A DNA stretch of 64,000 nucleotides from Accumulibacter sp. (lineage in GTDB: Bacteria > Pseudomonadota > Gammaproteobacteria > Burkholderiales > Rhodocyclaceae). Made by a program: the position numbers and the translations under genes. Of the stretch, positions 46,232-55,138 are shown in pieces. The notes below the pieces were generated by a model, which had not been told where the DNA came from, ran no database searches, and saw nothing but the letters and a program-made list of their open reading frames with translations. The DNA lies in assembly GCF_023806635.1 (NCBI RefSeq), contig NZ_JAMTDQ010000043.1, positions 62,001 through 126,000 of the forward strand, in the 5' to 3' direction. The stretch's first letter is position 1; every line of letters begins with the position of its first letter.

Positions 46232-47767
46232 TCAAGGATGCTGTCGCACGGCTTGATACGCGTCGCGCATCTCCCGCTTGAGCGTCTTGCCGGCTGCGTT
46301 GCGCGGGAAGTCATCCATGATCTGGACCGCATGCAGCCGCTGGTAGCGCGCACCGACGCGTGCGTTGATCCAGTCGCGCAGTTCCGCCGCGGTGGCGGTC
46401 GCGCCGGCGCGCAGCAGGACGGCGGCAACCGGCGTCTCGCCCCACTTCTCGTGCGCGACGCCAAAAACGGCGACTTCGCTGATCGCCGGGTGACGGGCAG
46501 CGACCTCCTCGATGTCTTTCGGGTAGACCTTGACGCCACCACTGTCGATCATATCCTTCTTGCGGTCGACGAGGTAGAGGTAGCCCTCGCCGTCCGCGTA
46601 GCCGAGATCGCCCGTGTACAGCCAGCCATCGCGGATCGCCTGATCGGTGAGGTCGGGACGGCCATGATAGCCAAGCATCAGTGACGGGCCGCGACCGACG
46701 ATCTCGCCGACTTCGCCGGCTTCGGCGTCGCTGCCGTCCTCGCGCACGATGCGCATCTCGTAGAAGCAGGGCGGCGAACCGACCGATCCCGCCTTGCGCA
46801 GCGACTGCGTGCGGTCGAGGATCGTCCAGAATCCTTCGGTCAGGCCATAGAGTTCGTAGAAGCGGTCGGGCAGCAGGCGGTTGAGTTGATCCTTGTGTTC
46901 CTGATGGAGCGGCGCTCCGAGCGAGAGGATCATCTCCAGCGAGGCGAGTTTCGCGGGCGAGAAGTTCGGCGCGTCGAGAAGCGCGATGATCTGCGCCGGC
47001 ACCATCATCGTGTGCGTGACGCGTTCGCGGGCAATGATCTCGATCGCCTCGCCGGCGTCGAACTGGCGCTGCAGGACGTAGCGCGCACCGAGATAGAAGC
47101 AGGGCATCAGGGTGACGAAGGCGCCGTTGAAGACGATCGCGCCGGTATGCAGAACGACCGACTCCGGCCGCATCCGCCATGCCGACGCGAACAGCGTGCA
47201 GTACATCGCGCGCACGAAGTGGCTGTGCATGATGCCTTTCGGCAGACCGGTGGTGCCACTGGTATACATGATGTTGAACAGTTCGTCCTGGGCAACCGCC
47301 ACCGGGCGGTGGCTGCCTTCAGGACAGCTGTCGAGCAGGCTCCGGTAGTCCGGGAAATCGCCACCGGCCCCGTCCACGAGCAGGATGCGGTCGGCGCGCA
47401 GATGCGGCAGCTCGTCGCGCACCTGCTGCAGCATCGGCACCCGAGAGTCCTGTGTGAACAGGCAGACGGCACCGGCGTCGCGCAGCAGGCTGGCCAGCCC
47501 TGAGGCCAGCAGCAGCGGGCTCAGCGGCACCAGGACGGCACCGATCGCCGGTACCGCCCAGTAGATCTCGAGCAACTCGCGACAGTTGGCGAGAACCGTC
47601 GCCACCCGGTCGCCGCGACGCACGCCCAGCCACTGCAGGAGGCGGGCACAACGGTCGACGCGGGCGGCGAAGTCACGCCAGTTCAAACGCTCGTCTTCAA
47701 AGACCAGCGCCGTCTCATCGGGCCGGAAGGCCGCGTGGTGGCTGACCAGTGTCGCAAGTTGCAGCAT
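46232..47767 (-). CDS. AMP-forming acyl-CoA synthetase
   Basis: 511 residues from ATG 47767 with GGGGAGAC upstream; the longer open frame above it is non-coding in character. Adenylate-forming enzyme: P-loop YTSGTTGLPKG, YELYGLTEGF, the GWLYTGDLGYADGEG hinge region and a C-terminal Lys in NAAGKTLKRE. It activates a carboxylic acid (probably fatty or aryl) to its CoA ester. It sits beside PHA and enoyl-CoA hydratase genes, which suggests feeding acyl-CoA into storage or beta-oxidation (inference). Confidence 0.88.
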   Translation of the reverse strand: MLQLATLVSHHAAFRPDETALVFEDERLNWRDFAARVDRCARLLQWLGVRRGDRVATVLANCRELLEIYWAVPAIGAVLVPLSPLLLASGLASLLRDAGAVCLFTQDSRVPMLQQVRDELPHLRADRILLVDGAGGDFPDYRSLLDSCPEGSHRPVAVAQDELFNIMYTSGTTGLPKGIMHSHFVRAMYCTLFASAWRMRPESVVLHTGAIVFNGAFVTLMPCFYLGARYVLQRQFDAGEAIEIIARERVTHTMMVPAQIIALLDAPNFSPAKLASLEMILSLGAPLHQEHKDQLNRLLPDRFYELYGLTEGFWTILDRTQSLRKAGSVGSPPCFYEMRIVREDGSDAEAGEVGEIVGRGPSLMLGYHGRPDLTDQAIRDGWLYTGDLGYADGEGYLYLVDRKKDMIDSGGVKVYPKDIEEVAARHPAISEVAVFGVAHEKWGETPVAAVLLRAGATATAAELRDWINARVGARYQRLHAVQIMDDFPRNAAGKTLKREMRDAYQAVRQHP

Positions 47768-47850
47768 CGTCGTCTCCCCTGGACAAGGCTGCGGCGGATC
47801 CCTGTGCTGCCTGCCGGCACCGGCGTGCAGCTCCATCGCAGCGCAACAAG

Positions 47851-47865
47851 GATGTACTATACATC
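47851..47865. promoter_or_regulatory. Palindromic operator candidate over the acyl-CoA synthetase -10 box
   Basis: GATGTA-CTA-TACATC is a perfect inverted repeat, 84 bp upstream of the minus-strand start. The TATAGT -10-like hexamer (47856-47861, minus strand) lies within it, so a bound repressor would block initiation. Confidence 0.4.
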
Positions 47866-48273
47866 GCCTGCATCCCCACCAACACCGGTACCGCGCGAGA
47901 GTCCGGCACAGAGTCGTCGCAAACTGCCGCCGAGCCCTTCCACGATGCACCACACGACCGTCCCACGGCCCTGCAGCGCCTCTTGCGTGCCCCGGATCGA
48001 CGCTCACCACAGCTGGCGCGAAAGCGGGTGAACAAATCCCGCGCAGAGGAGTAGAATGTATTGTGCGCTGCGCAATGAGGCGTCGTGCAGCGGATCTCGA
48101 CGGCGTATGGCGGGTACTCGAACGAGCGGCAGGTACGAGGTCGATATGGTGCTCGCGGCTGGCCATCGCCACCAGTGCGTGCGACAGCCGGAAGGCGGCG
48201 CCGGTGCAGCGACGGAAGCGGATTCGGTGAAACATCGGTGGCCGCCCTGACGGCGGCACCAGGGTAAGCGCGG

Positions 48274-48301
48274 GTGGCCCGCTGCGGGCCGCTTCTTTTT
48301 T
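48274..48301 (+). terminator. Intrinsic terminator upstream of the PhaC-like gene
   Basis: GTGGCCCG-CTG-CGGGCCGC hairpin (one G-T pair) followed directly by TTCTTTTTTT. It ends 38 bp before the PhaC-like start codon and just ahead of its ribosome binding site, so it terminates a short upstream transcript or acts as an attenuator. Confidence 0.75.
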
Positions 48302-48339
48302 GACTCAGGTAGCACGTCTAATTGCTGGAGGTTGGAAAA

Positions 48340-49806
48340 ATGAATGCACTGCTAAGGGAAATGCCGGATTTCACCACGAGCTGGTGGAGGTATACGCTGG
48401 CGATGATGCGCGCTTCGAACCGAGAGGTCAGCGAGTTCAACGACAACCTGTTCATTGCCGCGCACATCGCGATGACCGCCGCCCGCGACAATCCGTTGAG
48501 CATGATGGAGACTTTCGAAATCCTCGAGCACAACGTCGGCATGGCGCGCAAGGGGCTTGCCGGCATGCAGGACAAGATGGCCGACTATGCCTTTGACCAG
48601 ATGGAGGAGGCGACCCGCGCCTTCCTCAACACGGTGATGAACGCGGAAGGCGAGAAGCTCGGCGGCTACATGCGGCGTGAGGCCGAAGTGATGGAAGCCG
48701 TATCCAACTTCAACGAGCAGATCGAGGCGATCGCCGACGAGTTCGGCTTCCACTTCAACACCTCGAACTACAAGCTGGTGCATGAAACCGACGCCTTCGA
48801 GCTCTATCAGGTCCTGCCGCTGAAGAAGGGCGTCGAGGTGCGCAAGGATCTCAAGCCGGTGATCCTCGTGCCGCCGTACATGCTCGGCGTCCATATCCTG
48901 TCCTTCCTGCCGTACGAGAACAAGAGCTACAGCCACTCCTTCGCCAACGAGGGCATCCCGACCTACGTCCGCGTCGTCAAGGACATCATGACCGTCGAGA
49001 AGGTCCAGATGATGACTCCGGAGCAGGACTGCGAGCAGACCCGAGAACTCTGCGCCAAGGTCATGGAGCTCAACAGTGGCAGGAAGGTGACCCTCAACGG
49101 CACCTGCCAGGGTGGCTACATCTGCCTGATGAACGTGCTCTCGGGCAAGCTGCAGGACGTCTGCGACGCGCTGATCACCAACGTGACGCCGGTCGACGGC
49201 ACCTACAGCGACGCCATCAGCGGCATGCCGACGATGCACCATGACTTCATCACGACGACGCTGCCGAGCGGCAACAAGGTGGCCAATGGCTATCTGCTGA
49301 GCCTCGGCATGCGCTTCGTCGCCATCGACCGCGAGTCGCCGCTGGTCAAGGTGCTCGACCAGGCCTCGCTGCAGCGCGCCACCGACCTCAACCCGGGCAA
49401 GACGCCGGCCGCGCTCTTCCGCTGGCTGCTCAAGGAGCGCGTACACCTGCCGCTGGCGATCGCCAACATGAGTTCGCACACCTTCCAGGATCCGATCGCC
49501 GACGACGGCACGCTGCCGGTCAAGCTGTTCGACAAGCCGCTCAACATCAAGAACCTGATCGACCTCAAGGTGCCGTGGTACCAGAACTACGCGATCAAGG
49601 ACGACCTCGTCACGCCGCCCTGCGCCACCGCCGGCAACAAGTTCCTCGAGGGCTGGGACGGCCTCGAGTCGGTCGCCTTCTTCGGCGGCCACGTCGCCAT
49701 CCTGACCAGCCCGTACGGCAAGAAGTCGCCGGTCAACGGCGCCTTCAAGGACGCCAACGGAAAGGATGTGCGCGGCCCGGTCAAGTTCCAGATGGACATC
49801 TCCTGA
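48340..49806 (+). CDS. PHA-synthase-like (PhaC-type) alpha/beta-hydrolase protein
   Basis: 488 residues from ATG 48340, with GGAGG (48327-48331) upstream. An N-terminal helical region of about 140 residues precedes an alpha/beta-hydrolase core with [19 protein letters not shown], a nucleophile box LNGTCQGGY (C256, the Cys form used by PHA synthases), KDDLVTPP (candidate catalytic Asp) and [17 protein letters not shown] (catalytic His). PHA synthases polymerise hydroxyacyl-CoA into storage granules. The core is divergent from ordinary class I PhaC, so polymerase activity is inferred. Neighbours (enoyl-CoA hydratase, PHB-depolymerase-like) support a PHA role. Confidence 0.75.
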   Translation: MNALLREMPDFTTSWWRYTLAMMRASNREVSEFNDNLFIAAHIAMTAARDNPLSMMETFEILEHNVGMARKGLAGMQDKMADYAFDQMEEATRAFLNTVMNAEGEKLGGYMRREAEVMEAVSNFNEQIEAIADEFGFHFNTSNYKLVHETDAFELYQVLPLKKGVEVRKDLKPVILVPPYMLGVHILSFLPYENKSYSHSFANEGIPTYVRVVKDIMTVEKVQMMTPEQDCEQTRELCAKVMELNSGRKVTLNGTCQGGYICLMNVLSGKLQDVCDALITNVTPVDGTYSDAISGMPTMHHDFITTTLPSGNKVANGYLLSLGMRFVAIDRESPLVKVLDQASLQRATDLNPGKTPAALFRWLLKERVHLPLAIANMSSHTFQDPIADDGTLPVKLFDKPLNIKNLIDLKVPWYQNYAIKDDLVTPPCATAGNKFLEGWDGLESVAFFGGHVAILTSPYGKKSPVNGAFKDANGKDVRGPVKFQMDIS

Positions 49807-49828
49807 AGCTCCTCCCGGCAATCCCTGT

Positions 49829-49859
49829 CGGCCCCCGCCGCGGAACACGGCGGGGGCCG
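49829..49859. other. Strong hairpin between PhaC-like and enoyl-CoA hydratase genes
   Basis: Perfect 12-bp arms, CGGCCCCCGCCG / CGGCGGGGGCCG, with a 7-base loop. It lies 23 bases after the PhaC-like stop and has no T-tract. It may protect the upstream mRNA or promote partial termination. Confidence 0.5.
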
Positions 49860-49945
49860 CACGCCAACAGTGCTCCCGTGCCGACCGCCGGAGAACGGGA
49901 GCTGCACGCCCCTTTCGCAAATTCCACCACAGGAGTTTCCTGCTC

Positions 49946-50722
49946 ATGACCTACGTCAACATCATCACCGAGACACGCGGCAAAGTCGGCCTGATCACGC
50001 TCAACCGCCCAAAGGCGCTCAATGCCCTGAACGATGACCTGATGAACGAACTGGGCGACGCCCTCCGAGGCTACGAGGCTGACGAGAACATCGGCGCCAT
50101 CGTCATCACCGGTTCCGACAAGGCCTTCGCTGCCGGCGCCGACATCACGGTGATGCAGTCTCTGTCGTACATGGAGGCCTACAAGGGTGACTTCATCACC
50201 CGCAACTGGGACACGCTGAAGAGCTGCCGCAAGCCCGTGATCGCTGCCGTCGCCGGTTATGCTCTCGGCGGTGGCTGCGAACTGGCGATGATGTGTGACA
50301 TCATCCTGGCCGCCGATACCGCGCAGTTCGGGCAACCGGAAGTTCGCCTCGGCATCCTGCCGGGTGCCGGCGGCACGCAGCGCCTGCCGCGGGCGATCTC
50401 GAAGGCGAAGGCGATGGAAATGTGCCTGGCCTCACGCAACATCGACGCCGTCGAGGCCGAACGCGCCGGCCTCGTTTCGCGCATCGTTCCCGCCGACAAG
50501 CTGCTCGACGAGGCGATGGCGACCGCCAGCAAGATCGCCAGCTTCTCGCTGCCGGTCGTGCTGATGATCAAGGAGTGCATCAACCGGTCGTATGAGAGCT
50601 CGCTCGCCGAGGGACTGCTCTTCGAACGCCGCACCTTCCACTCGGCGTTCGCGCTCGACGATCAGAAGGAGGGCATGGCAGCCTTCGTCGAGAAGCGCAA
50701 GCCCGTCTTCAGCAACCGCTGA
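49946..50722 (+). CDS. Enoyl-CoA hydratase/isomerase (crotonase family)
   Basis: 258 residues from ATG 49946 (AGGAG upstream). Crotonase-fold motifs: [13 protein letters not shown], the oxyanion-hole segment [23 protein letters not shown] and [16 protein letters not shown] with both catalytic Glu positions. It hydrates trans-2-enoyl-CoA to (S)-3-hydroxyacyl-CoA in beta-oxidation or butanoate metabolism. It lies 139 bp after the PhaC-like gene on the same strand and may link crotonyl-CoA with the PHA precursor pool. Confidence 0.93.
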   Translation: MTYVNIITETRGKVGLITLNRPKALNALNDDLMNELGDALRGYEADENIGAIVITGSDKAFAAGADITVMQSLSYMEAYKGDFITRNWDTLKSCRKPVIAAVAGYALGGGCELAMMCDIILAADTAQFGQPEVRLGILPGAGGTQRLPRAISKAKAMEMCLASRNIDAVEAERAGLVSRIVPADKLLDEAMATASKIASFSLPVVLMIKECINRSYESSLAEGLLFERRTFHSAFALDDQKEGMAAFVEKRKPVFSNR

Positions 50723-50759
50723 CCGCCGCAGTCAGTTCACTGCCACCGGCAGTCGCCCC

Positions 50760-50799
50760 CCCGCCAACTTCGCCGGCGGGCACGCCCGCAGACGGGCGT
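50760..50799. terminator. Two adjacent hairpins between convergent genes
   Basis: CCCGCC/GGCGGG (50760-50780) and a perfect ACGCCCG-CAGA-CGGGCGT (50782-50799) lie between the enoyl-CoA hydratase and the depolymerase-like gene. No T-tract; a bidirectional termination region is probable. Confidence 0.4.
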
Positions 50800-50828
50800 C
50801 GCCCGGCCGGCGACGGTTTGCCCGGCGC

Positions 50829-53417
50829 TCAGCAGGGCGCCAGATCGACAGCGTCCTCGATCACGACCTGCTCGACCCAGGCGCTGGCATGCACGGTGCT
50901 GTACGTGTTCGAATAGGCAGCGACTTCGAGCGTCAGCGTCACCGTCCGATTGGCAAATCGCGCCAGGTCGATGCCCGACTGGCGCAACCACTCGCTCTCC
51001 TGGTGCAGCATGCCGATCGCCGTCACCTCATCGACGACGATGCCGTCGATCAGTATGCGGAAGCTGGCACTGGTGTAATCGTTTACCGCGGCGCTGAGAT
51101 CGAGTCGCCGCAGGTAGCTCAACTCGGGCCGCGGGCCCAGTTCGATGCGGCGCGAGATCGAGTGCGCGTGCGGCCCGAGCGCACCCCGCTCGCCAGAGGA
51201 AGCGTGGCCGTGGAGCGTCGAACCACCGCGAAACGCGCGCGGGTCATCGCGCAGCAGATCCCAGCCGTCGCCTTCCCAACCGGCAGCCTGCAACCGTGCT
51301 GCCGGCGTCGTCGCCGCAGCGGCACGCTGGCTGACCGACTTCAACGCGCCTGCTGCCTCGAGCGCCGTCGAGATGATCCCGGGTACGTCGATGCCCAGCG
51401 GCGCGCCGCTGCCCGCACGGCCGGCCGTGGTACCACTCTTGAGGAGGCCCGCAGCCTCCAGCGAAGCGGAAATGATGCCGTGCACGTCGAGACCCAAAGG
51501 CCGGCGCCTACCGGCGCCCTGCTCCGGACCCGCCGTGCCGTGGCCGTCTTCCGGTGCCGAGCGGGCTGCATGCTCCGGCGCGCAACCGGGGCTGGCCAGC
51601 GACGCCGGGCTCGCCTGCCCGGCTGCCGCTGCGCCAGCTGACGCGTCGCCATCCGCGGGCGTCGCCGCTGCCGCTGCTTTCGCCTCGTTCGTCGCCTGTA
51701 CCGGCAGTTCGGCAAGCAGCCCCCAGAAGTCGGCGATGCGATGCGTCGACGAAATCCCGACGGCGTTGAAGAACGGTGCCGCGGTACCGCACTGGTGCGG
51801 CGCCGGACCGGGATCGAGCGCGGCGCCGTGCGCCATGCCGGTAATGGTGTAGGACTCGATGACCTCCTCACCGGCGGGCGAAAGCCAGACCCGGCGCGGG
51901 TAGCCGTTGACGCTCATCTCCAGTGTCGGCTGCAACGGCAGTTCGTGCAGGTGGCTCCACTGCTTGATCAGCTCTTCGGCGTTGACCGGCTTCACTGCCG
52001 TATCGGCATCGCCATGCCAGACCGACAGCCTCGGCCACGGCCCCTGGTGCGGCGAGGCCGCGCGCACGCGCTCGCCCCACTCGGCCGGCGCCAGGTTGCG
52101 GCCCTGGAAGATCGTCTCCAGCCCTTCCTGCATCCCCTTCGCCGCCCGATACGGAACACCGGCGATCACCGCGCCACCGGCGAAGAGATCAGGATGCGTC
52201 GCCAGCATCACGGCCGTCATCGCACCGCCGGAAGAGGTCCCGGTGACGTAGATGCGACGCCGGTCGAGCGAGTGGGAGGCCAGCATGTGCTCGACCATCT
52301 GCCGGATCGACTCCGGTTCGCCCTGGCTGCGCTCGAGATCCTCGGGCTTGAACCAGTTGAAGCAGCGCAGCGGGTTGTTGTTCCATTGCTGCTGCGGCAG
52401 CAGGAGCGCAAAGCCGTGACGATCGGCGAGCGTCGACCAGCCGCTGCCCTTGTTGTACGAAGCCGCGCTCTGCGTGCAGCCGTGCAGGACGACGACCAGC
52501 GGTGCCTGCGGCGGCAGCGCAGCGGGAAGGTACTCGTACATCCGCAGTTCGCCGGGATTGGAGCCAAAGCCGGAGACCTCGCGCAGCCGGCTCTCCTGCC
52601 GGTCGACCTGTTCCGACCACGCCTGTACGGCGGCCAGGGCGGTCAGTAGCTTCTCCCAGCGGCTGCCATGCGGCGTCTTCGCCGCGAGTTGTGCCATCCT
52701 GGCGATCGAGGCCACCTTGTGGCCCAGTTTGTTGAGCATCGGATTACTCCTGTTGTCGGTTACGGTGGTGAGCATGCCGATCTCGAGCAGTTTGCGGACC
52801 GGCAGGAAGACGGCGTGAAAGAGACCCGGGTCGGCGGTTCCGCCCCGTTGTGGATCAAGCCAGGCCGGCGGCGGCGATTCGCCGCTGAGGCCGTAGTTGT
52901 GACTGACGACGGCACGGCGGCCCTGCCACCAGCTGCTGAACTGCAGCGAGGCAACCGGACAGCCACGATTGACCCAGACGCCGAACAATTCGCTGGCAAC
53001 GAGTGCCCGTGTGTCGTCTGCGCTGGCGAGCTCAAGCAGAGCGGCCAGCGCGTCGGCGAATGACAGGCCCTCGAGGGCCATCCAGCACACCGGCGGTTCG
53101 CTACCGGCAGCCGACAGCGCCGGCCCGAAAAGCACCCGTGGCGTGCTGCCACCCGGCGCGATCGGCGTCGGCCGCAGGTCGGCGTAGCAGCGAATGGCCT
53201 CGATGGTCTGCGACTGCTGCGGCGCGGCCATCGCCCCGAGCAGCAACTGCGCAGCGTACTGCGGCGTCGCCGGCGGCGAGCCGCGACCCCTTGGGCCAGG
53301 AGCCACCAGTCCACCGGTGACCATCAAGGTGACGCGAAAGCGCAGATCGCGCCGCGACTCACCAAGAATGTCGGCCAGTCGTTCGCTGAATTCGTAGCGT
53401 GCAAGTCCGTTCGTCAT
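50829..53417 (-). CDS. Multidomain PHB-depolymerase-family esterase
   Basis: 862 residues from ATG 53417 (weak SD). Residues about 1-270 form an unrecognised N-terminal domain. The middle (about 285-560) is a PHB-depolymerase-type esterase with PLVVVLHGCTQSAASYN, lipase box GTSSGGAM (S396), WHGDADTAVKP (Asp) and a His in GMAHGAA. An Ala-rich linker with a 33-residue-spaced duplicate follows, then a C-terminal beta-sandwich of about 140 residues. It has no signal peptide, so if it acts on PHA it would be on intracellular granules. Depolymerase activity is inferred. Confidence 0.78.
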   Translation of the reverse strand: MTNGLARYEFSERLADILGESRRDLRFRVTLMVTGGLVAPGPRGRGSPPATPQYAAQLLLGAMAAPQQSQTIEAIRCYADLRPTPIAPGGSTPRVLFGPALSAAGSEPPVCWMALEGLSFADALAALLELASADDTRALVASELFGVWVNRGCPVASLQFSSWWQGRRAVVSHNYGLSGESPPPAWLDPQRGGTADPGLFHAVFLPVRKLLEIGMLTTVTDNRSNPMLNKLGHKVASIARMAQLAAKTPHGSRWEKLLTALAAVQAWSEQVDRQESRLREVSGFGSNPGELRMYEYLPAALPPQAPLVVVLHGCTQSAASYNKGSGWSTLADRHGFALLLPQQQWNNNPLRCFNWFKPEDLERSQGEPESIRQMVEHMLASHSLDRRRIYVTGTSSGGAMTAVMLATHPDLFAGGAVIAGVPYRAAKGMQEGLETIFQGRNLAPAEWGERVRAASPHQGPWPRLSVWHGDADTAVKPVNAEELIKQWSHLHELPLQPTLEMSVNGYPRRVWLSPAGEEVIESYTITGMAHGAALDPGPAPHQCGTAAPFFNAVGISSTHRIADFWGLLAELPVQATNEAKAAAAATPADGDASAGAAAAGQASPASLASPGCAPEHAARSAPEDGHGTAGPEQGAGRRRPLGLDVHGIISASLEAAGLLKSGTTAGRAGSGAPLGIDVPGIISTALEAAGALKSVSQRAAAATTPAARLQAAGWEGDGWDLLRDDPRAFRGGSTLHGHASSGERGALGPHAHSISRRIELGPRPELSYLRRLDLSAAVNDYTSASFRILIDGIVVDEVTAIGMLHQESEWLRQSGIDLARFANRTVTLTLEVAAYSNTYSTVHASAWVEQVVIEDAVDLAPC
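51336..51500 (-). repeat. Duplicated 22-residue helix motif in the depolymerase-like protein
   Basis: PLGLDVHGIISASLEAAG and PLGIDVPGIISTALEAAG, each followed by a residue pair and KS, recur 33 residues apart. The amphipathic pattern resembles a granule- or partner-binding helix; function unknown. Confidence 0.75.
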
Positions 53418-53681
53418 GCAGCAACGATAGCACCCTTCGCGAGCTATTGCACGCATTTTTTAGTAAGTGCAGTGTTTTCATTTTTACATCCCCTTGCCGG
53501 CTCGTCCTGGTGACAGACACCATCGGTGAGAGGTCGCCGCGACACGCTGCGCGCCATCCGGCGGAAGCTCGCAGACGTCCGCCGGCGCCTGCGGCCGCGA
53601 GGATTCTGTTAGGATGGCCGAGCCCCGGTGCCCGAACGCAGCCACGCAGCCTCCTCCAAGCAAACCATCCGAGCCCAGACG

Positions 53682-54389
53682 ATGATCGATCTCTATACTG
53701 CTGCGACCCCGAACGGCCACAAGATCTCGATCGCCCTCGAAGAGCTGGCGCTGCCGTATGCGGTGCACACGCTCGATCTGGCGCAACGAGAGCAGAAGCA
53801 GCCATGGTTTCTGGCGATCAACCCGAATGGCCGGATTCCGGCGATCATCGATCGTGCGGCGGCCGATTTCGTCGTCTTCGAGTCGGGCGCGATCCTGATC
53901 TACCTCGCCGAGAAGACCGGACGCCTGCTGCCAGATGATGCCTGCGGCCGCTCGCGCGTCCTGCAGTGGCTGATGTTCCAGATCGGCGGCGTCGGCCCGA
54001 TGATGGGCCAGGCAAACGTCTTCTTCCGCTACCTGCCGGAGAAGATCCAGCCGGCGATCGATCGTTACCAGGGCGAATGCCGTCGGCTCTTCCAGGTCCT
54101 CGACGGCCATCTGCGTGACAACGAGTTCCTCGCCGGCGACTACTCGATCGCCGACATAGCCAACTGGGCCTGGGTGCGAACGCATCGCTGGTCCGGCGTC
54201 GAAGTCGACGACCTGCCACACCTGCTGCGCTGGCTGGAGCGCATTCGCGCGCGACCGGCAGTGCAGAAGGGAATCAACACACCACCCTCGCCGATCAACC
54301 GCGACGCCAGTGATGAGGAGTCCCGGCGCTTCGTCGAGGAAGCCCGCCAGATGGTCGATATGGGCCAGCCGCCGCGGCCTGGCGGCTGA
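53682..54389 (+). CDS. Glutathione S-transferase family protein (YfcG/Ure2-like)
   Basis: 235 residues from ATG 53682. An N-terminal thioredoxin-like domain with [18 protein letters not shown] and the cis-Pro/Glu-Ser site GRIPAII...[13 protein letters not shown] is followed by a helical domain with [13 protein letters not shown]. The TPNGHK signature is that of YfcG-type disulfide-bond oxidoreductases that use glutathione. A second GST gene follows after 70 bp. Confidence 0.9.
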   Translation: MIDLYTAATPNGHKISIALEELALPYAVHTLDLAQREQKQPWFLAINPNGRIPAIIDRAAADFVVFESGAILIYLAEKTGRLLPDDACGRSRVLQWLMFQIGGVGPMMGQANVFFRYLPEKIQPAIDRYQGECRRLFQVLDGHLRDNEFLAGDYSIADIANWAWVRTHRWSGVEVDDLPHLLRWLERIRARPAVQKGINTPPSPINRDASDEESRRFVEEARQMVDMGQPPRPGG

Positions 54390-54459
54390 TGCCGGACGAC
54401 CGTCTTGTCGCCAGGAGTTGCCCTTTGCCACCGGTTGCCCAAAGTCTTGCGAGGAACCC

Positions 54460-55080
54460 ATGAAACTTTTCATCTCAGCGCGTGCCCCCAATCCGCGCCG
54501 CGTCCTGATGTTCATTGCCGAGAAGGGCCTGCAGGGAATCGAGACGGAACTCGTCGACCTGTCTCGGGGCGAGCATCTTCAGGCAGCCTTTCGTGCACGC
54601 AGTCCCCTCGCCAAGGTGCCCGCCCTGGAACTCGACGACGGCCGCACGCTCGGCGAGTCGCGGGCGATCTGCACCTACCTCGAGGGACTGGCACCGGACC
54701 CCAACCTGATGGGTCGCGATTTCGCCGAACGTGCCTTCATCGAAATGGCCGACCGGCGGGTCGAGTTCTATCTCTTCGGCTGCATCGCCAACTGGATCCG
54801 CCACTGCCACCCCGGATTGGCGCCGCTCGAACAACCGCAGTTTCCGGACTTTGGCCGTTCGCAGGGTGAGAAGCTGCGCGAAGTCGCGCGCTGGCTCGAT
54901 GGCGCGCTCGAGCAGCAGTCCTTCGTTGCCGGCAACCGCTTCACCATTGCCGACATCACCGCTTTCTGCGCCATCGAGTTTGCGCGCGGCCTGATGCGCT
55001 TCCAGCCCGGAGAGGAAGACATGAGCCATCTGCAGGCGTGGCGCGACCGTATCGCCGCACGCTCCAGCGCCAGCTCGTGA
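54460..55080 (+). CDS. Glutathione S-transferase family protein
   Basis: 206 residues, with GAGGAA ahead of the ATG. N-terminal glutaredoxin-like fold with SARAPNPRRVLMFIAEKGL and the glutathione-site segment AKVPALELDDGRTLGESRAI, then a helical domain with NRFTIADITAFCAIEFA. The first-helix SARAPNPRR motif (no Cys, Ser as the likely thiol-activating residue) fits detoxification-type GSTs. Substrate unknown. Only distantly similar to the preceding GST, so not a recent tandem copy. Confidence 0.9.
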   Translation: MKLFISARAPNPRRVLMFIAEKGLQGIETELVDLSRGEHLQAAFRARSPLAKVPALELDDGRTLGESRAICTYLEGLAPDPNLMGRDFAERAFIEMADRRVEFYLFGCIANWIRHCHPGLAPLEQPQFPDFGRSQGEKLREVARWLDGALEQQSFVAGNRFTIADITAFCAIEFARGLMRFQPGEEDMSHLQAWRDRIAARSSASS

Positions 55081-55138
55081 CCGACACCGGCATCCGCCCG
55101 TCTGCCGCTCCTCGCGCCCAACGACAGACGCCGGACGC

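Larger units (their letters stand above)
47768..48339. other. Divergent intergenic region between acyl-CoA synthetase and PhaC-like genes
   Basis: 572 bp. It contains a palindrome over a -10 box for the synthetase (47851-47865), an AGAGGAG SD with a short plus-strand open frame (48056-48250, 64 codons, weak coding character), a TGCGC-T-GCGCA dyad at 48064-48074 and an intrinsic terminator at 48274-48301. No tRNA or repeat was seen. Confidence 0.55.

Noticed and set aside
48310-48326. TAGCACG...TTGCT considered as a sigma-54 promoter for the PhaC-like gene
   Set aside because: The spacing is one base too long and the invariant GG at -24 is AG.
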